A DNA stretch of 64,000 bases from Struthidea cinerea (Eukaryota > Chordata > Aves > Passeriformes > Corcoracidae): NCBI GenBank assembly GCA_013397865.1, contig VZTI01004580.1, positions 286,076 through 350,075 of the forward strand. Reading direction: 5' to 3'. The translations under genes were made by a program, and so were the position numbers. Below the pieces are notes generated by a model. It was given only the letters and a program-made list of their open reading frames with translations, had not been told where the DNA came from and ran no database searches. Positions 1 to 13,089 of the stretch are shown piece after piece. Each line of letters opens with the position of its first letter. The first letter of the stretch is position 1.

Positions 1-653
1 TTAATTCCTTATTCAAAGGTGGTCCCCTAGCTAGGAAATACACCCTTGCTGATATAAACTAATTACTCTTGAAGGGCAATCCATATGATAGGGAAGCTGA
101 GTCGGTATCAGCTTGACATTGTGCACCATGAAGCTGATTTGTGAAAATGGAAACATTTGAGCACTCTGAAGTTTATTCTTCTCAGTTTAGAAGTGTTCAG
201 CACCCCTTGGCATCAAAACGAATTAAATATGGTTCAGACTCATCGCAGTTTTGAACATCCAGGAGACCTGTAAATGCATTTGTGGGCTCTGGATTGTGCA
301 TTTAAATCTCAAATAAAATTAGAATCTTCAAAGTGCTGCAAAAGGCAGGAAGCTAAACTGTAGATAATGATGGGAGTCTACAGCAGACCCATTAAAACCA
401 GAAAAATGGCAAAACACACAAGCATCACATCTTTTAAAAGCTAAAGAGAGCTCATTGAGATCACTAAAAGCCAAGGCTATTCAGGTGTATTTTTGACTTT
501 GCTGTGTCATGATATCCTACAAAGCCTGTTAAGCACTAACAGAACATTTAAAGCATCTGCAGGGCTAGAAAATGCCCTGTTTGATTTTCTGCTTCCCACA
601 ATCTATACAATTTCACCCTTGATTTTCTATATGCCTCTAAAGTCTAAAAATAG

Positions 654-680
654 TAAATAAATAAATAAATAAATAAATAA
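654..680 (+). repeat. (AAAT)n tetranucleotide microsatellite
   Basis: About 6.75 uninterrupted copies of a TAAA/AAAT unit. A plain microsatellite, possibly length-polymorphic. Confidence 0.95.
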
Positions 681-2669
681 GTCTAGGGATGTTTGCTTCC
701 TCTAAAAGGAGAAATGCAGTTCAGCTGAAGAAAACTGATATAAGAATGATGAAATTAGCCTGAAAAAAAGGGAGTCAAAATTTGAGACAATATATGGAAA
801 TGCACTGGAAAATCAGATTACACTGGGAGCAGGGGTGGGCTCTCTCTTTTAGTGGAACCTAGTGCTGAGCATGAACCATGCCAAACGAGAAAGTTAAGGT
901 GGGAGAATAACTCATCAGTGTCACAGCTGCTCGCAGGTTTGGTAAGAGGGAACTCGAAATCCCACCTATTCTGCAATGAAGACAGACAAAATTTTGATAT
1001 TACAAAGGAAATAAATCAGACACTTGAAATACAGATTTTCAGCTGCTTTTGAAGACCTGGTTCATGGAATTCAAGCAACTGAGTCAGGGGAAAAAAAGAG
1101 AAAATGGTACCCTGTCATTTCTCTGCTCTCCAACCCATTGCTTCCCACACCAGTCTCTGCTCTCTGATTACTGGGACAGCAGCAGTGTGTCTCTGGTGAG
1201 ACCCCACAGTGGGAGAGATTCTGACTTTACAATCCTCTTCTTGTGCTGAGTACATACCTGTCTGCACACAGAGATAGCTCCCATCCCTGCACACTTCCCA
1301 TTTAAATTCACAAGGAGCAAAAGCTGGGATGAACATGCACAAGGATGGGACGACGCTGCAGCCATGGTGTAACGAGCAGCAGCGTCAGGGTTCTTCTCAC
1401 ATGTATGTACAGTAGAAAAAGTACACATCTAATAAAGCTTAAATGTTACATTTCTTTCCTTTTCTTCAAATCCTTTACACTTATCGTCCAGGCCTGTGAG
1501 ACTAGGAAGTTCTTGTATTTCAAAGCTGAACAGTTCAGGTCAGTAACTCAGAATGTAGGAAACCAGTGGAATAACTACATATGCTAAACAGATCAGGAGG
1601 GTCAAAATTGGAAACACAAACACATGTCCCTCTGCAGTCCTCTATCCACCCCACCCCGCTGCCCTTTTTCTGTGGATGCTTTGGTCAGAGTAAGAATGTT
1701 TTCTCATTTCAAAAAATCAAATGCCTGATGGGATTTGAAACAGTGGTAATGGCTCTCAACATTTTATTTATTTTAAGTTTCCACACAGGCACCTTTTCTG
1801 TGTCTTCCCAAGATAAAGGGAGACATTTATGAAACACCTTTAAGCACGTTTATAAAATGCACAGCACTGCAGAACTGCAAGAGGTCTGGCAAAGTGCAGG
1901 CAGCTGTTTGCAGGCAGTTAATGTCAGTACCTGAGGCAACCTCCCCTGCAGCATGTGTCACAGCGTGGTGCGGACCTGCAGGCTCTGGAGCAGGCACTGA
2001 CCACCAAGGCTGGTGGCAGGTAGAGACTGTTCTGTGTCTGCTCCCAAGGGCAGTAGTGATGTTTGGGTAAATTTTCTACTTATTCATACTGAATGCAACC
2101 GTTACGTCCTGTGTTTAGGCAGCCAACTTTGTGGGGGAAAATAAGGGTATTTTTGTTCTGTCTTGTAGATGGCACAGTACACTTGGGACTGGGTCAGTTT
2201 TTATTTCTTAGCAACCTTTCAAAAAGGGCCTCTGACAACATGCTTATTTTCCAGTGTACTCTAAAGAAAGAGAAAAGTGAGTAATGGAACATTTTTTTTT
2301 ATTTCATTTGAAGTTTGAGTCTTGCAGTCTACAAAAAAGCAGAGAGTAGATTGCAATAAATAAGCTGCATTTCCTTGCAATGAATCTTCTTTAGTTTCAT
2401 TAAAATGTCTCATAAGTTCTGCAGATATTTTTCATTGCATGAGTTAGGAGGAATGTTGGTTTCCCACATTTCTCTGAAGCACGAAGTACCTGTCTGCTAC
2501 ATCACTTGGCCATTCACTCCGTTCCCAAAGCTGCTGCTGATCCTGGAGTCAATACTGCTACTTAAGGATTGTCCTAGCAATAATAGTCTAATGCCACAAG
2601 AGAGAAAAAGCCCATAGGAGGGAAAAAATCTGTTGTTAAACCAACCAACGTTGCCAGGGTGATAAATAT

Positions 2670-2696
2670 AAACAAACAAACAAACAAACAAAAAAA
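2670..2696 (+). repeat. (CAAA)n microsatellite running into poly-A
   Basis: Five to six copies of CAAA followed by a short A run. A/C-rich tracts of this type recur in the window (15,625-15,690; 38,725-38,775; 39,225-39,290). Confidence 0.9.
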
Positions 2697-4927
2697 GGCA
2701 CACTTGCAAGCACACAAGTTTCCTTCAGGCCTTTAGCAGTCGTCCTGCTAAAGACAAGCTGAGAACTTCTGCATAAAGTTTCAGTTTATAGCGTATGATG
2801 GAACTTCCTAAGGAAGGAAGGGATTGAGTTAAAATGAAGTTCTGGAGTGTTGAGGGAACTTAGCGATCTGGAGCAATGACCAGGTCAAACAAGTTGAGCT
2901 TATCAACCCTTTGGCCTTTGAGGATGTAAAATGTGAGCGAGAATTCCAGAAAAAAAAGATGATTTTTTTGGTTACCACAGAAATTTATTCAAGACTAATC
3001 CATGGAAAAAAAAATGAAAAAGAAACCTAATTTATAAAAGCTCAAAAAGACAAAAAGCAGTTTTTTTCCTCCTCCGTGTTGTCATAGGAGAGATTGATAG
3101 CACCATTATAGCAAGCCTCAGGATCCGTAACTTAGATGCAGAAAAAACAGACACATTTCTGGGCACGATTCAAGATCTAAGGAAGAATATAGGCTGAGAT
3201 AGCCTCACATTACCCTTACTTTTTATAGAGGGGAGGGGGAAAGAAAAAAAGATGGGTTTTGCACCTCATCTTCTGGTTGGAATGAATATTCTGGAGATTT
3301 GCATTCTTACTCATCCAAAGTCATGTGCAGAACTGTTGAGGGAATAGGACCAGAAAATTTGACAAGATGTCCAACATCAGAACTTAACTTCAGGAAGAAA
3401 GAAAAGAAAAATTATGTTTTCATACTGAGTTTTATTCTCAGCTAGCAAAGACTGAATTCTGGTAACAGCAACATGTATTTCCATTAAGAGACAAGGCTTT
3501 TGTATAGATGGGATTTGCAAGGATATAACTATACACAAAGAAAAGCGTGAATTTACGACGACCCTTGGTTTCTGCTTTCATACTCAATGCAGATAGGCTT
3601 AACATGAAGAATAACACAAAACAAGGTAGCTCACCTTGTGTTGAAATAGGGTAAGTGCAGAACAAATGCGAAGTCACCAGAGCTTTTATGAGGGGGAGCT
3701 TGAACAGATGAACTAACATGCTACAAAATCTGTGCCCGAACTTTTGTCTGCCCTCAATATCTAAGAATGCAAGGATGAGACAATGGAAAACAGATGGTAC
3801 CTTGGGGTTATGACTTCCGTCGGTCTTGTGGACACCTGGGTTAAACTTTTCACTCCTTCACTGCAATGGCAAGAAGAAAGTCTTGTCTACATGCGTCATC
3901 AGGGGCTCAAGGTACACAAAATTTTTCTCCTGTAGCAGTCTTCTCAGGAACAAAATAGCTGGGGCTAGATCCATGAAAGAGCAAGTTCCCTAAGGCAGCA
4001 AATAGCTCATGAGAACACCCAGGTGCAAACATATCTATATTTTCAGGCTAGGTAAGAGCTTGCCATTCATTTGTGTACTGTGCGTGTACTTTGGCCCGTG
4101 GCTGCACAGCTCAGGTACTCCCTTGGGACTGTTTCAGGATACCCTGCCAGAAGTTTCTCCACATGTTTTATCCCAAGGATAGGATTTGGTAAATGTTCTG
4201 CTAGCAATTTTAAATTATCTAAGGAATATGTCTGTCTTCCCCCAGAAGGCATGGACCCAAATGTATTTTGGTGAATAAATTCCATCTTTTTCAGACATTC
4301 AAAGCTCTATCTCTCACTGAAGGCACCCTAAGACTGTAGCAAAAGGGTCTCTCTCCTTCCCTTTAGTAAATTTACTGTAGCTAAAAAACAGAGTCAAACC
4401 ACCACCCCTCATGGTCAGAACACAGACAGCCTTGGGAATAAGATGGGATTAAAAAATAAGAAAAACATATCATTTCCTACCTGTCTGTAGAAAAATACTC
4501 AGTATCTACATCAAGACCAGTTTGCTCTTGTTCAGCCCTTGAGCATGTTTTGAAAGCTGCAGGAACCTAACTACCCAAGTGTAAAACCCTCCCATAAAAG
4601 GTGGGATGCAAGAGGCAATGTAGTCCAAGACATAACCAGCATGAAATATGCTGAGGACAGGCAACTTGGAAACCTTATGTTGGCAAGTGGGTGTACTGTG
4701 TTACAGTTGCCATTAACACCACTAAATCAAAGCCTTTCTCTTGTGTGACAGAAAACACAATGTGATATGAACCCATGGTTTTTTACAATAAACTTGCTAA
4801 CAATATTTTGATAGGAAGGTTGCCACTACAGAATTACCATGGCAGGGTCATCACCTTGTGTTCTCCTACTGTCAGCATGCGGCCAGCTCTGGTCTGGCCA
4901 ATTGGAAAATCACTGTGTGTACAAACA

Positions 4928-5440
4928 TTAGAATAAGAGACTCAGGATAACTCAGGGTAGAAGGGACCTCGGGATGTCTCCAGCCCAGTCTCATGCTCTT
5001 AGCATGATCACCAATGAAATTAGAACAGGCTGTTCAGTGCCATGTCCAGGTACGGCACAAAAACCTTCTAGGACGGAAATTGTGCGGCTTTACTGGGCAG
5101 GCTCCAGGCTGAGCCCAGCTCCTTAAATACCACCCTCTGAGCCCAACTCTTCAATAAGTTATCAGCACACCTGGTGATCTAAACAACCAGATTTGATATT
5201 CCAGCTTTGACACAAAAATACTGTGGGAGACACTGTTGAAAACACTACTGAAGTCCAGGTAAGTGACATCCACTGCTCTCCCCTCATCACAGAGCTAGTG
5301 ATTTTATCACAGAGAGCAGTCTGGTCAAGCATGGCTTACCTAAATGGTAAATCCATTTCAGCAGGGCCAAATGCTATAATCTTCTCCCAGCCACTCATAG
5401 AGGCAGCCCCAATGAGACACAGATCTGTCTGTACCGACTA
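4928..5440 (-). mobile_element. Old CR1 LINE, 3' tail plus reverse-transcriptase fragment
   Basis: Read on the minus strand this is a 5'-truncated, internally deleted CR1. The left end (4928-5100) is the CR1 3' end in reverse: a degenerate 'tagaat..aggataactcagg' followed by the 'aagggacctc..tctccagcccagtc' block. The interval 5221-5288 read on minus gives DEGRAVDVTYLDFSSVFNS, the CR1 reverse-transcriptase motif A; the catalytic Asp codon is the complement of 5253-5255. Just upstream on that strand, at about 5289-5293, one base is missing relative to the expected VDEGRA reading, so the frame is broken. The DNA between the tail and the RT piece (about 5105-5220) is poorly matched or deleted, and the outer limit near 5440 is uncertain. 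CR1 copies normally have no target-site duplication and none is seen. Confidence 0.85.
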
Positions 5441-7117
5441 CAGAGTTGCGATAACCATCTCTCTGATCAGGATCCTGAATTTCCTCATTTCCACCCTGAG
5501 AACGCTACCTGTCTTTTATTTCTTTTGAAACAAATCTGGTCCCTGATTTAGGGTTGTGGAGCCTGCTGTGTAGGTTGTCTCTGGCTGTGTGGGTCAGCTT
5601 CTCTCTCTAAGCTTTAGTTATTCCTCCCACAGCACTTCAAACCAGCTCATGAAGACGGACCAATGCACTCAGAGCTTGATGCTGCCTGTGGAACAGTAGT
5701 GGCAATACAAGCAAGGCAGAATCTTACTTCTCCCCCTCTTCTCTGATTGTATATAAAGACAATGGTAAAATATTTAAGTCCATTTCATGTTTAAATCTAT
5801 CCACTTTCTGTTATTGTCCCCATGCATATACTCGTAACTGGCTCTGCTTACTTTGAGACTGTGTTTGTCTGACACTGTCACCCTCCACAGAAGCCCTGTT
5901 CCGGTCAGCACTGAATACCTGACCTACACAGAACAAAGACACCTTCACACTTTTCCTCTCCAACTGTTTTAAATTATTATCTGTTCTTCCATATACCTCT
6001 GGATTTTATAAATTAGGTTTGTTTTTACCATGGACCAATCTTCAATTCCTTAATATAGTAACCAAAAACATTAGATGACCTTCTGAACTAAAGGGCAGAA
6101 GATTGTTAAAACATTTTATTTAAGAAGACAGAAAACAGAACATAACATTGTAACATTACTTGCTGTCTCTGTATTTTGGATAATGCTTGGGAATTGCTCA
6201 TGCATCACATTACTCAGGAAATACAAATTAAATCAAAGGTTAAAAGTGTAAGTTGGAAAATAGGGACCCAAAAAGTTTGGGAATTCTACCCCAAGCACAG
6301 GATGCAGCAAAAGGCCAAATCTTAAGAACTGGCAGAAGAGAAGAATGGAGATGTTGGAGACATGCCAGAAATACGCAGCCCATTTTTTTATAGGAGCTGC
6401 AATGAACAGGAATGACACTATTCCAGAGCAGAGGGATTTTAATGTTACCGTTTCAGTTTCAGGCAGCATTTTACGTATACACATAAAAAACTCCTGCACA
6501 TACACACAGGCACATGGGTACATTGTGAAGGTCTGGAATTAACTAGGTTATAGAAAAGAAACAAAGGCAACAAAAGATCAAATAAGCTCCTGATTCAGAG
6601 TATGTTGTAAAAAAAAGGGAATATGTTGGTAAACAAACGAAAAAGCCATTGCGATTGCTCAAACGAGGCCTTTGATAAATATGGCCTTTATTAAATATGG
6701 CTGTGCTTGTGCCATTTAATGCAACAAACTCTTCTCTCAATTAAAAAATGCAATATTTATTTTCTGCCTAGAAATTTGGCCTTCAGCTGCAGGTGAGACA
6801 AGAAGAGAGAAAAAGCCAACAGCATTTCAGAAGCACTGCTAGGGGCCTGGTGCAAGCAGGGTCTTTATAATAGTAAAATTGCAACCACACATCTTTTGCA
6901 GCTAATTGTGCAATCCATTTTTTTTTAAATCCACTCAAGTGGCATTAAAATAAGGAGGTTGTAAAAGCACTGCTTCAAAGACACTGGGAAGAAGTTACAC
7001 TCTTGTTCAGATTATCCCCTACAGCCACTGTGAATTTTAACTTGTGTCATGCAGTTAAAGCTCTTCAGTTATAATATTTTGAAAACTGGGAGGATGGGAA
7101 CCAGGAGAAATTTCATC

Positions 7118-7149
7118 TTTTTTTTTTTTTTTNNNNNNNTTTTTTTTTT
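7118..7149. other. Assembly gap (7 N) inside a poly-T tract
   Basis: Fifteen T, seven N (7133-7139) and ten more T. The gap falls exactly within a homopolymer, so the true T-run length is unknown and the coordinates downstream may be off by some bases. Confidence 0.98.
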
Positions 7150-7402
7150 AAGTATAGTGGAAAAATAGTAAAATTATCATGGCTCCCTTGTCTACAAAAG
7201 CACCAAGGGACAAGTTTGAAAGGACAGCTGGACTATCATTTTTAGCATGTGAAACAGCAAACTCTGTACCTCTTGCATGACAAGGGGGGAGGTTAACAAT
7301 AAGTCGTCTGGCTCAGAGTGCTCAGTAAAGCCCAGCTGTTCTGAAAGGCCCAGGACACAAGATATTCCCCACCAGAAGTGGCAACGCCAAGAGCGGGAGA
7401 GG

Positions 7403-7455
7403 CCAAAGAACACAACTTCAGGGGAAAGACCAAAGAACAAAACTTCAGGGAAAAT
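7403..7455 (+). repeat. Imperfect tandem duplication, 27/26 bp unit
   Basis: Two adjacent copies of a unit beginning CCAAAGAACA and ending in TTCAGGG(G)AAA (7403-7429 and 7430-7455), differing by one substitution inside and one deleted G. Local duplication, no coding meaning evident. Confidence 0.85.
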
Positions 7456-9909
7456 ATTGCATAGGCTAATTCCTTGAGGCTGATTGCTCCAGGCCTAAAG
7501 TACTCAGTGAGGGGAGACTTGTCCCTCTGAGATATTCCAGAGCACTGAAATTAGTCATTATTTTCCCAGATAACCTCCTAGAACAGGCTTCCCTCTCCAG
7601 TGACTTTTGTGAACTATGGAAGATGAGAGTTCATGGTCTAATGCTTGAGTCTGCAGATTCCCCTTACTGGGGGCTGTCCTCCAGTACAAGACAAGACAGT
7701 CAATCACCCTCAAAAATAGGAGTCAAGAGGTATTCCTGACTTTTCTGTCCTTATATTTCTGGTTTTTCACTTTCCACCTTGTCAGACATGCTCAGTCATA
7801 ACTCAACCTGACATATCTGGCAGCTGCTGGAAACCTCTGTGAACAGACTCAGCTCAGCAGCCCAGCAGAAAAACACAGATTATGTTTCTGCAGCTTTAGT
7901 GGGCTAAGCTGGCACAGGGCAAGGTGTGAAAATCTCTCTGACAACTGGAAAGAAGGTGGTAGCACCCCATAGCTTGGAGCAAGGGAAGCCAAAACAAGCA
8001 GTGGCAAACAGAGCAGTGAAATGGTTACCACCTTGTCCTTTCTCACAGCACACTGGGCAACTCAAATTTGGAAGCTGCTTTCCAGGTAGAGAACAATTTC
8101 GGTGAACATACATCTACTTTATTGTCAACCATGAAAAGCCCTGAAAAATCACTGGCTTAAAGCAAACCTCGTTTTGTGTATCAATGTGGAATTGCAGAGT
8201 TATTACTCAGAAGCAAGATAAGTGTAACCCAAATTTTAGGATAGAAATAAATTGCCACCTTGCAATCTAAAATACTATTTTCAGACTTCTTTTAAAGAAA
8301 CAAACCCACAACTGCTGATGTGCAAAAAAGCAAGCAAATTTAAATGAAAAAGCACACTTTGTTCACCTTTTTTTCTTACTGAACTATGACAAAAGCTGTC
8401 AGACTAAAATGACAGAAAATGCAGATAGATAAAAACAAACCTTTCCCTACGATCTCACCCATCTTTCATTTTAAGAATATGGCCTAGTCATAGTTTAACA
8501 CATTCATGTAAAAGGAAACAGCTAAAAAACCTCATGACCCTCCTAGTTTTCCATTCATCATGCTCTATCACCACTGGACACAGGGCACAATAAATCCAGG
8601 CTCTCAGAAAATCCTATCCCCTGGAGAGTTATGAACTTGGGAACAGCATTACTTGAGTCAACATGTAGAGGGAATTGGAGAGCAGCATCCTACAGTGTCC
8701 CAATTTGAATTCATCACCAAAGCCAGGAAAATAAATGTACAGAGGGCAAATTCCAAGGCTGTAGCTCAGGTGGACACTCACCCTCTGCTGTTTCCTGGTC
8801 TTTAGGCTGTATACAGGACTTACAGAAAGACCATGTTTTGTGTCTTTCTTAATAAACTCTGCATCCTCCAGCTTAGAGAATAAAAGATGCAGGAAGGCTT
8901 TTATTACTATTCATTTTTTTAGAAGCAAAGCTCATTTGCTCAAAGTCTCACACAAAGCCTGCAGTTGAGCAAATTATTTGAGACAGGTTGGCCCCTTAGA
9001 CAGGCACACTGAGCTGTACAGCACTTTCCCTTCAGGCCTGGAAGGAATTTATCCCTGGCAGTTATAGTGATAGAACTGCTGACTTTGTGGAAACAAGAAA
9101 TGGTCTTTGATTCCTGAAGTTTTAGATAGCAGATCTTTTCATCTTCACGATCCAATATAACAGTCCTACCTCTTCTTCCTAAAGTTCTGATCTGTGACAA
9201 GTTTTATGTTTTCAAAGCCAGAAAAGACCAAACAACAATGTGTGAATAAATGGGTGATGAACGAATAATCCAGTATTTTCAGTGGCAGAAGTTCTTTTGG
9301 ACCAGGTATTTAATGGATAAGATTTATTCCTACCAAAACACACAGATACAATTGTGGTACCAAAATCAGCTCAAGGACAGAGGGAGCAGGGGAATGCAAA
9401 GCATCTTGTGGCCTTACTCTTCCCTTCTGGAATAATATTAAACAATAATTGGAGGGTTTAGAGTTAGAAGTTTCTGCCAAGATTTGAAGGGAATTTATAG
9501 TCTGAGTTCCTATTGAAAAAACAACCAACATAGCAGAGAGGGAGATTGTGTCTTGTATGTGTTAGCTGCTAACTTTATTTACACAAAGAACTAAACAAAA
9601 GGAACAAATAGACATTTAACAGCATAAACTTTTCTTGGGGAAAAAAAAGGTATCTCTATTATAGCCACTTAATCATTTTGTTGTAACAAAAACAAATTGT
9701 TCAACCAATTCTTAATGAAACCTAAATCAAACTCCTTGAAACTCTGCTTCTCTACAGGAAATAGAACTGGGAAAACAAAACAAAACATAACTATTTATGC
9801 AACCTCCATTCTCCAGCAGTGAAAAAAATAATTGTGGAAATTATTTAATTTCTGGTTGCCTCAGGTTACAATGTAAGATGTAACCAAAAATATGTATTCT
9901 ATCACCATC

Positions 9910-10411
9910 TGTTAAAACCAGCTGGGGCAGTATTCTTTATCTCTTCCATGACTCATCCCTGATAACTCCCTCCAGAGAGATATTTTTCTGTTAATGGGCT
10001 ACCAAGCCTCACTGTGTGACTCGTAAAATTACATCATCCCACTGTGAGATGCTCCGCCCAGAGGGAGGAACCAAGCATTCCCACCTGGATACAATCTGAG
10101 GTTTGGAACACCACAAGCAGCCCTTACCTACTGGATTCCCAGAGGACAAGAGCTACATAACCACCACTGGATCTTCAGAGGAAGACCAGACTCTTCTACA
10201 GGATCATTGCTTCAACAGAACCAGATCTATCACCTCAAGAGGACTGCAGCCACCAGTTGATCAGACAGCTACCACCACCCTGACCAACAGGGTGTCAGGT
10301 TGTATCCAGACTCCGTCAGTGTTTTTGTACTATTGCATTTATTTTTAAGTTTCCTATTAAATTGTAGTTCTGATTTTGAGTCTCTCACCGGTTTGCTTTC
10401 AGACTAGTACA
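9910..10411 (+). mobile_element. Solo LTR of an avian endogenous retrovirus
   Basis: A 502-bp block that begins TGTTAAAACC and ends CTAGTACA, so it has the 5'-TG...CA-3' ends of a retroviral LTR. An ATTAAA polyadenylation signal lies at 10,356-10,361, leaving about 50 nt of downstream R/U5-like sequence. Its text matches, as I remember it, a common LTR of songbird genomes; I do not give a family name. There is no primer-binding site, gag, pol or env on either side, so it is a solo LTR left by recombination between the two LTRs. I see no clear target-site duplication, so one or both ends may be off by several bases. The 81-codon frame at 10,103-10,348 is inside the LTR and is spurious. Confidence 0.8.
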
Positions 10412-12990
10412 CTGGTTAATATCAAAGAGAAAAGCATACTTCAAGAACTTATTATACAATATTTTTTCTAGTGAAGATCAGTAGTTGATCATATATGTAT
10501 TTACCTTTGTCATACAAGTTCTTTTTAAGGCCAGTGCTGAAGCACGCTGCATGCAAGCAATTTTATCTTTCCTACTGAAAAAAGAATAAATAAAAGAGTA
10601 CATCTAAGACATGAGACACCACCTCTACATCCTTTTCAGCCCAAACCAAGGGGAGAGGGAATGGAATTTAGATCAACTGGTCCAGCAAGCAAAATTGCTC
10701 AACTTCTTATTCTGGTAATTTAGAATATTTTAGTAAGTGGGTGTCATACAAGTCTGAATATAAACAACTAAAATAAAACAGACACACAGCTAAACTGTCA
10801 GTAAGTAATAAATTCACATAATTCTATTCTTTGAAACTTCTTCTACTCTGCTGTTGCCTCTAAGTTGTTAATGAATTCCTCACTCCAAGTTTTCCATCAA
10901 ATACCCAGTTTCAAATGATTTTTGAGATATCTGGTGATGGCTAAAAAAAGTTGACATTTTTGTGAGCACATGTTATGTCCGACAACACTTGATGGAGAAA
11001 TTGGAAGAGATTCTAGTTTCACTTCTATTGTGATTGGAACCATTTGGAGTTTTTCTGATGAAAATTTTTTACTATCACTCACTAAAGCTGAAGTCAGAAA
11101 GTTTTTGCAGAACCAGAGTTCATTACTTCCAGGCAACCTACATGAGTAAGTACTGAGCTCAGAACCTCTAAATTTCAGCTCAAGCCAGGACTGTGAAACA
11201 TTCATCAAGGCACGAAGACTAATCTAGAGCTCAGGACTATCTGGATAGCACATTTGAAAGGGCTGGGAGTTCCTGAGGTAATATTACTTAGGCAGTCATG
11301 GACAGAGTGTTTGTTAAAAAAACCTAACCAGCCTCTGGGGATCTTGGCATAGCATAAGACTAATGAGTGGGATCGAACTCTTGAACAGGGTGCCTGTTTG
11401 CTGTCCACATGGCACCAGGAAGCTCCTGCAAGAATCTTTGACTAGATTTTTTGAGACCCCCTGAACCACTGTTTTCCTGAATTCTGGTAACCCATGGTCC
11501 TACATGACCCCTCCAGCCCATACTGGACCCATTGCTACAGATCACTGTAACTACCAGTTACAGTGCAAAACCAGTTTGTTCTACTTGGCCATTTTTGCAT
11601 CTGTAAGAGTTTCCACTGACCATTTAGGAGCATCTTACCAATCTATATGCTTAATTTTGCAACAGGAACGTCTAGTGGAGCCTTTGGGAGGAAAAGCACA
11701 GTTGGCCACCTGGGATGTTAAAATGGTCAAGCACAAGAATTGACCCAGGAACAGCAGGAGCTGCCTGGAAGGACTCTTCAGGTCATTCTGACTTTCCCAC
11801 CTAGAGAGGAGGTCTTGCACCAATTAATCGAATATTTTGCTGAAAAAGTTGTCTATCTGGGCAGTCAGTTACCCTGTTCCAAGTCAGTTCCTTGTCTCAA
11901 ACCAGCAGTTATCTCACCTGTGCTTATGAGGACCCCCAGAGTTCTTGATCCAGCCAAGGAGTCCGTGACTGAAGTGTTCTGGTTGTGCACACAGGCACAG
12001 CCTTGACACTCAACTTCTCCTTTATTATAACCAAAAGACAAACCTTAATGTCACACTTAAAAGTTTGATAGTTTTTGCCACAGAAAAAACCTGTCCATTT
12101 TCTTATGATTTTTATTGACTTATTGTTTCTTCAGTCTGTACCATTTCTATGCTCTAAATGGGCTAACAAATCAAAAGGCTTTGCAACTACTTCTGTTATT
12201 ATAAAAAAAATGAACTTTTATTCATGACTGACAGTTCAGCTCTACAATTCTCTTAACAACCCAAGATCCACATTTCTAATCAAGCATCTCTGCTTGCTGT
12301 ATTAGCAGTGGTTCAAAAAGGGATTGGAAACAACGAGGGCTGGAGGACATACCAACACATCTCAGAAATCTGGACTTTGCCTGGGATTCCTTTTCATGCT
12401 TGCAAAAAGAAAAAAAAATAAATAGGAGATGCAAATTTAAGAAAAGTATTAATGACATGGAAGGAATTGAAACCTTTGTCTCTGTCATGCTTACCCCACC
12501 AATTTATATATTTACTAGACACTTGAAATAATTTTTTCAAAGTGCATGTGTACTTGCAACATTGAGCAGTAACTTAAAACATACCAGAAATTACACTATT
12601 TCACAAGGTGGGTTAGGGCAGAGTTATTTTTGATCCTTTATATTAAACATTTATTTGACTGTTAGCCATGTACTGAATATAGTTTGATGAATTCCGTGAA
12701 ACTCTTCTTGGGTGGAAAAGGCTGCTCTGTCTCTGATTGCCTGAAGTAATTTTTTCTTGTCAGTATAGGAAGCTCAGAAGTAGGGTCACGTACTTTACCT
12801 CCTGCAAAACACAGCGATGATACAGAACAGTAAGATCTCAGCAGATGCTGCTCTGTCCTCCCAGTTGTTCCGCTGCTGGCCCAAAGCAGCCTCATGTTTG
12901 GAACTGTATCATTTACACATCACGTAGAAGAAGGATTAGCAGAGCTGTCAGAAAGTGAACTGTAACATGGGTTTGGGGTGGTGACTGGGA
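10412..12990. other. Non-coding unique DNA
   Basis: No gene recognised. Frames of 60-103 codons occur on both strands around 10.9-12.0 kb but overlap one another and match nothing I know. An inverted repeat at 11,543-11,565 is listed separately. Confidence 0.65.
11543..11565. repeat. Perfect short inverted repeat (10-bp arms, 3-nt loop)
   Basis: CACTGTAACT (11,543-11,552), spacer ACC, then AGTTACAGTG (11,556-11,565). The arms are exact reverse complements and could form a cruciform, or a hairpin if transcribed. No flanking T-run or RNA gene makes it a terminator or microRNA precursor; the stem is too short for the latter. Confidence 0.85.
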
Positions 12991-13053
12991 TGCTCTGAGA
13001 CAGAGATCCTTGCCCAGACAGACCTTTGGCCTGATCCAGTGTGACCCAGTGAC
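12991..13053 (-). mobile_element. Possible ancient LINE/CR1-type relic
   Basis: On the minus strand the sequence reads as a variant of 'ACTGGATCAGGCCAAAGGTC..', followed by a 'CTGTCTCAGAGCATCCCAG' stretch. This resembles an old sauropsid repeat seen in turtle and bird genomes. Only about 60 bases can be matched by eye and the ends are arbitrary. Confidence 0.4.
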
Positions 13054-13089
13054 ACAGCATTTATGTCAGTCCTTCCCTGTCCTGCTCTG

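Larger units (their letters stand above)
1..4927. other. Non-coding AT-rich unique DNA, no gene seen
   Basis: No reading frame here resembles a known protein; the longest are 60-100 codons and several overlap on opposite strands (for example 3438-3719 on minus, 4071-4285 on both). I see no exon-like block with convincing splice sites, no RNA gene and no recognisable transposon apart from the two simple repeats listed separately. Homopolymer A and T runs are common. It is either intergenic or intronic. Confidence 0.7.
5441..9909. other. Non-coding unique DNA
   Basis: No recognisable gene, exon or intact transposon. Reading frames are short and unrelated. The stretch contains the N gap at 7133-7139 and a 27-bp imperfect tandem duplication at 7403-7455. 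Around 7240-7560 and 8560-8900 the composition is more even than the surrounding AT-rich DNA and could be very old repeat relics, but I could not assign them. Confidence 0.65.

Noticed and set aside
196..211. TTCAGCACC as a REST/NRSF half-site
   Set aside because: Only the left half is present; the second half-site is missing at any permitted spacing.
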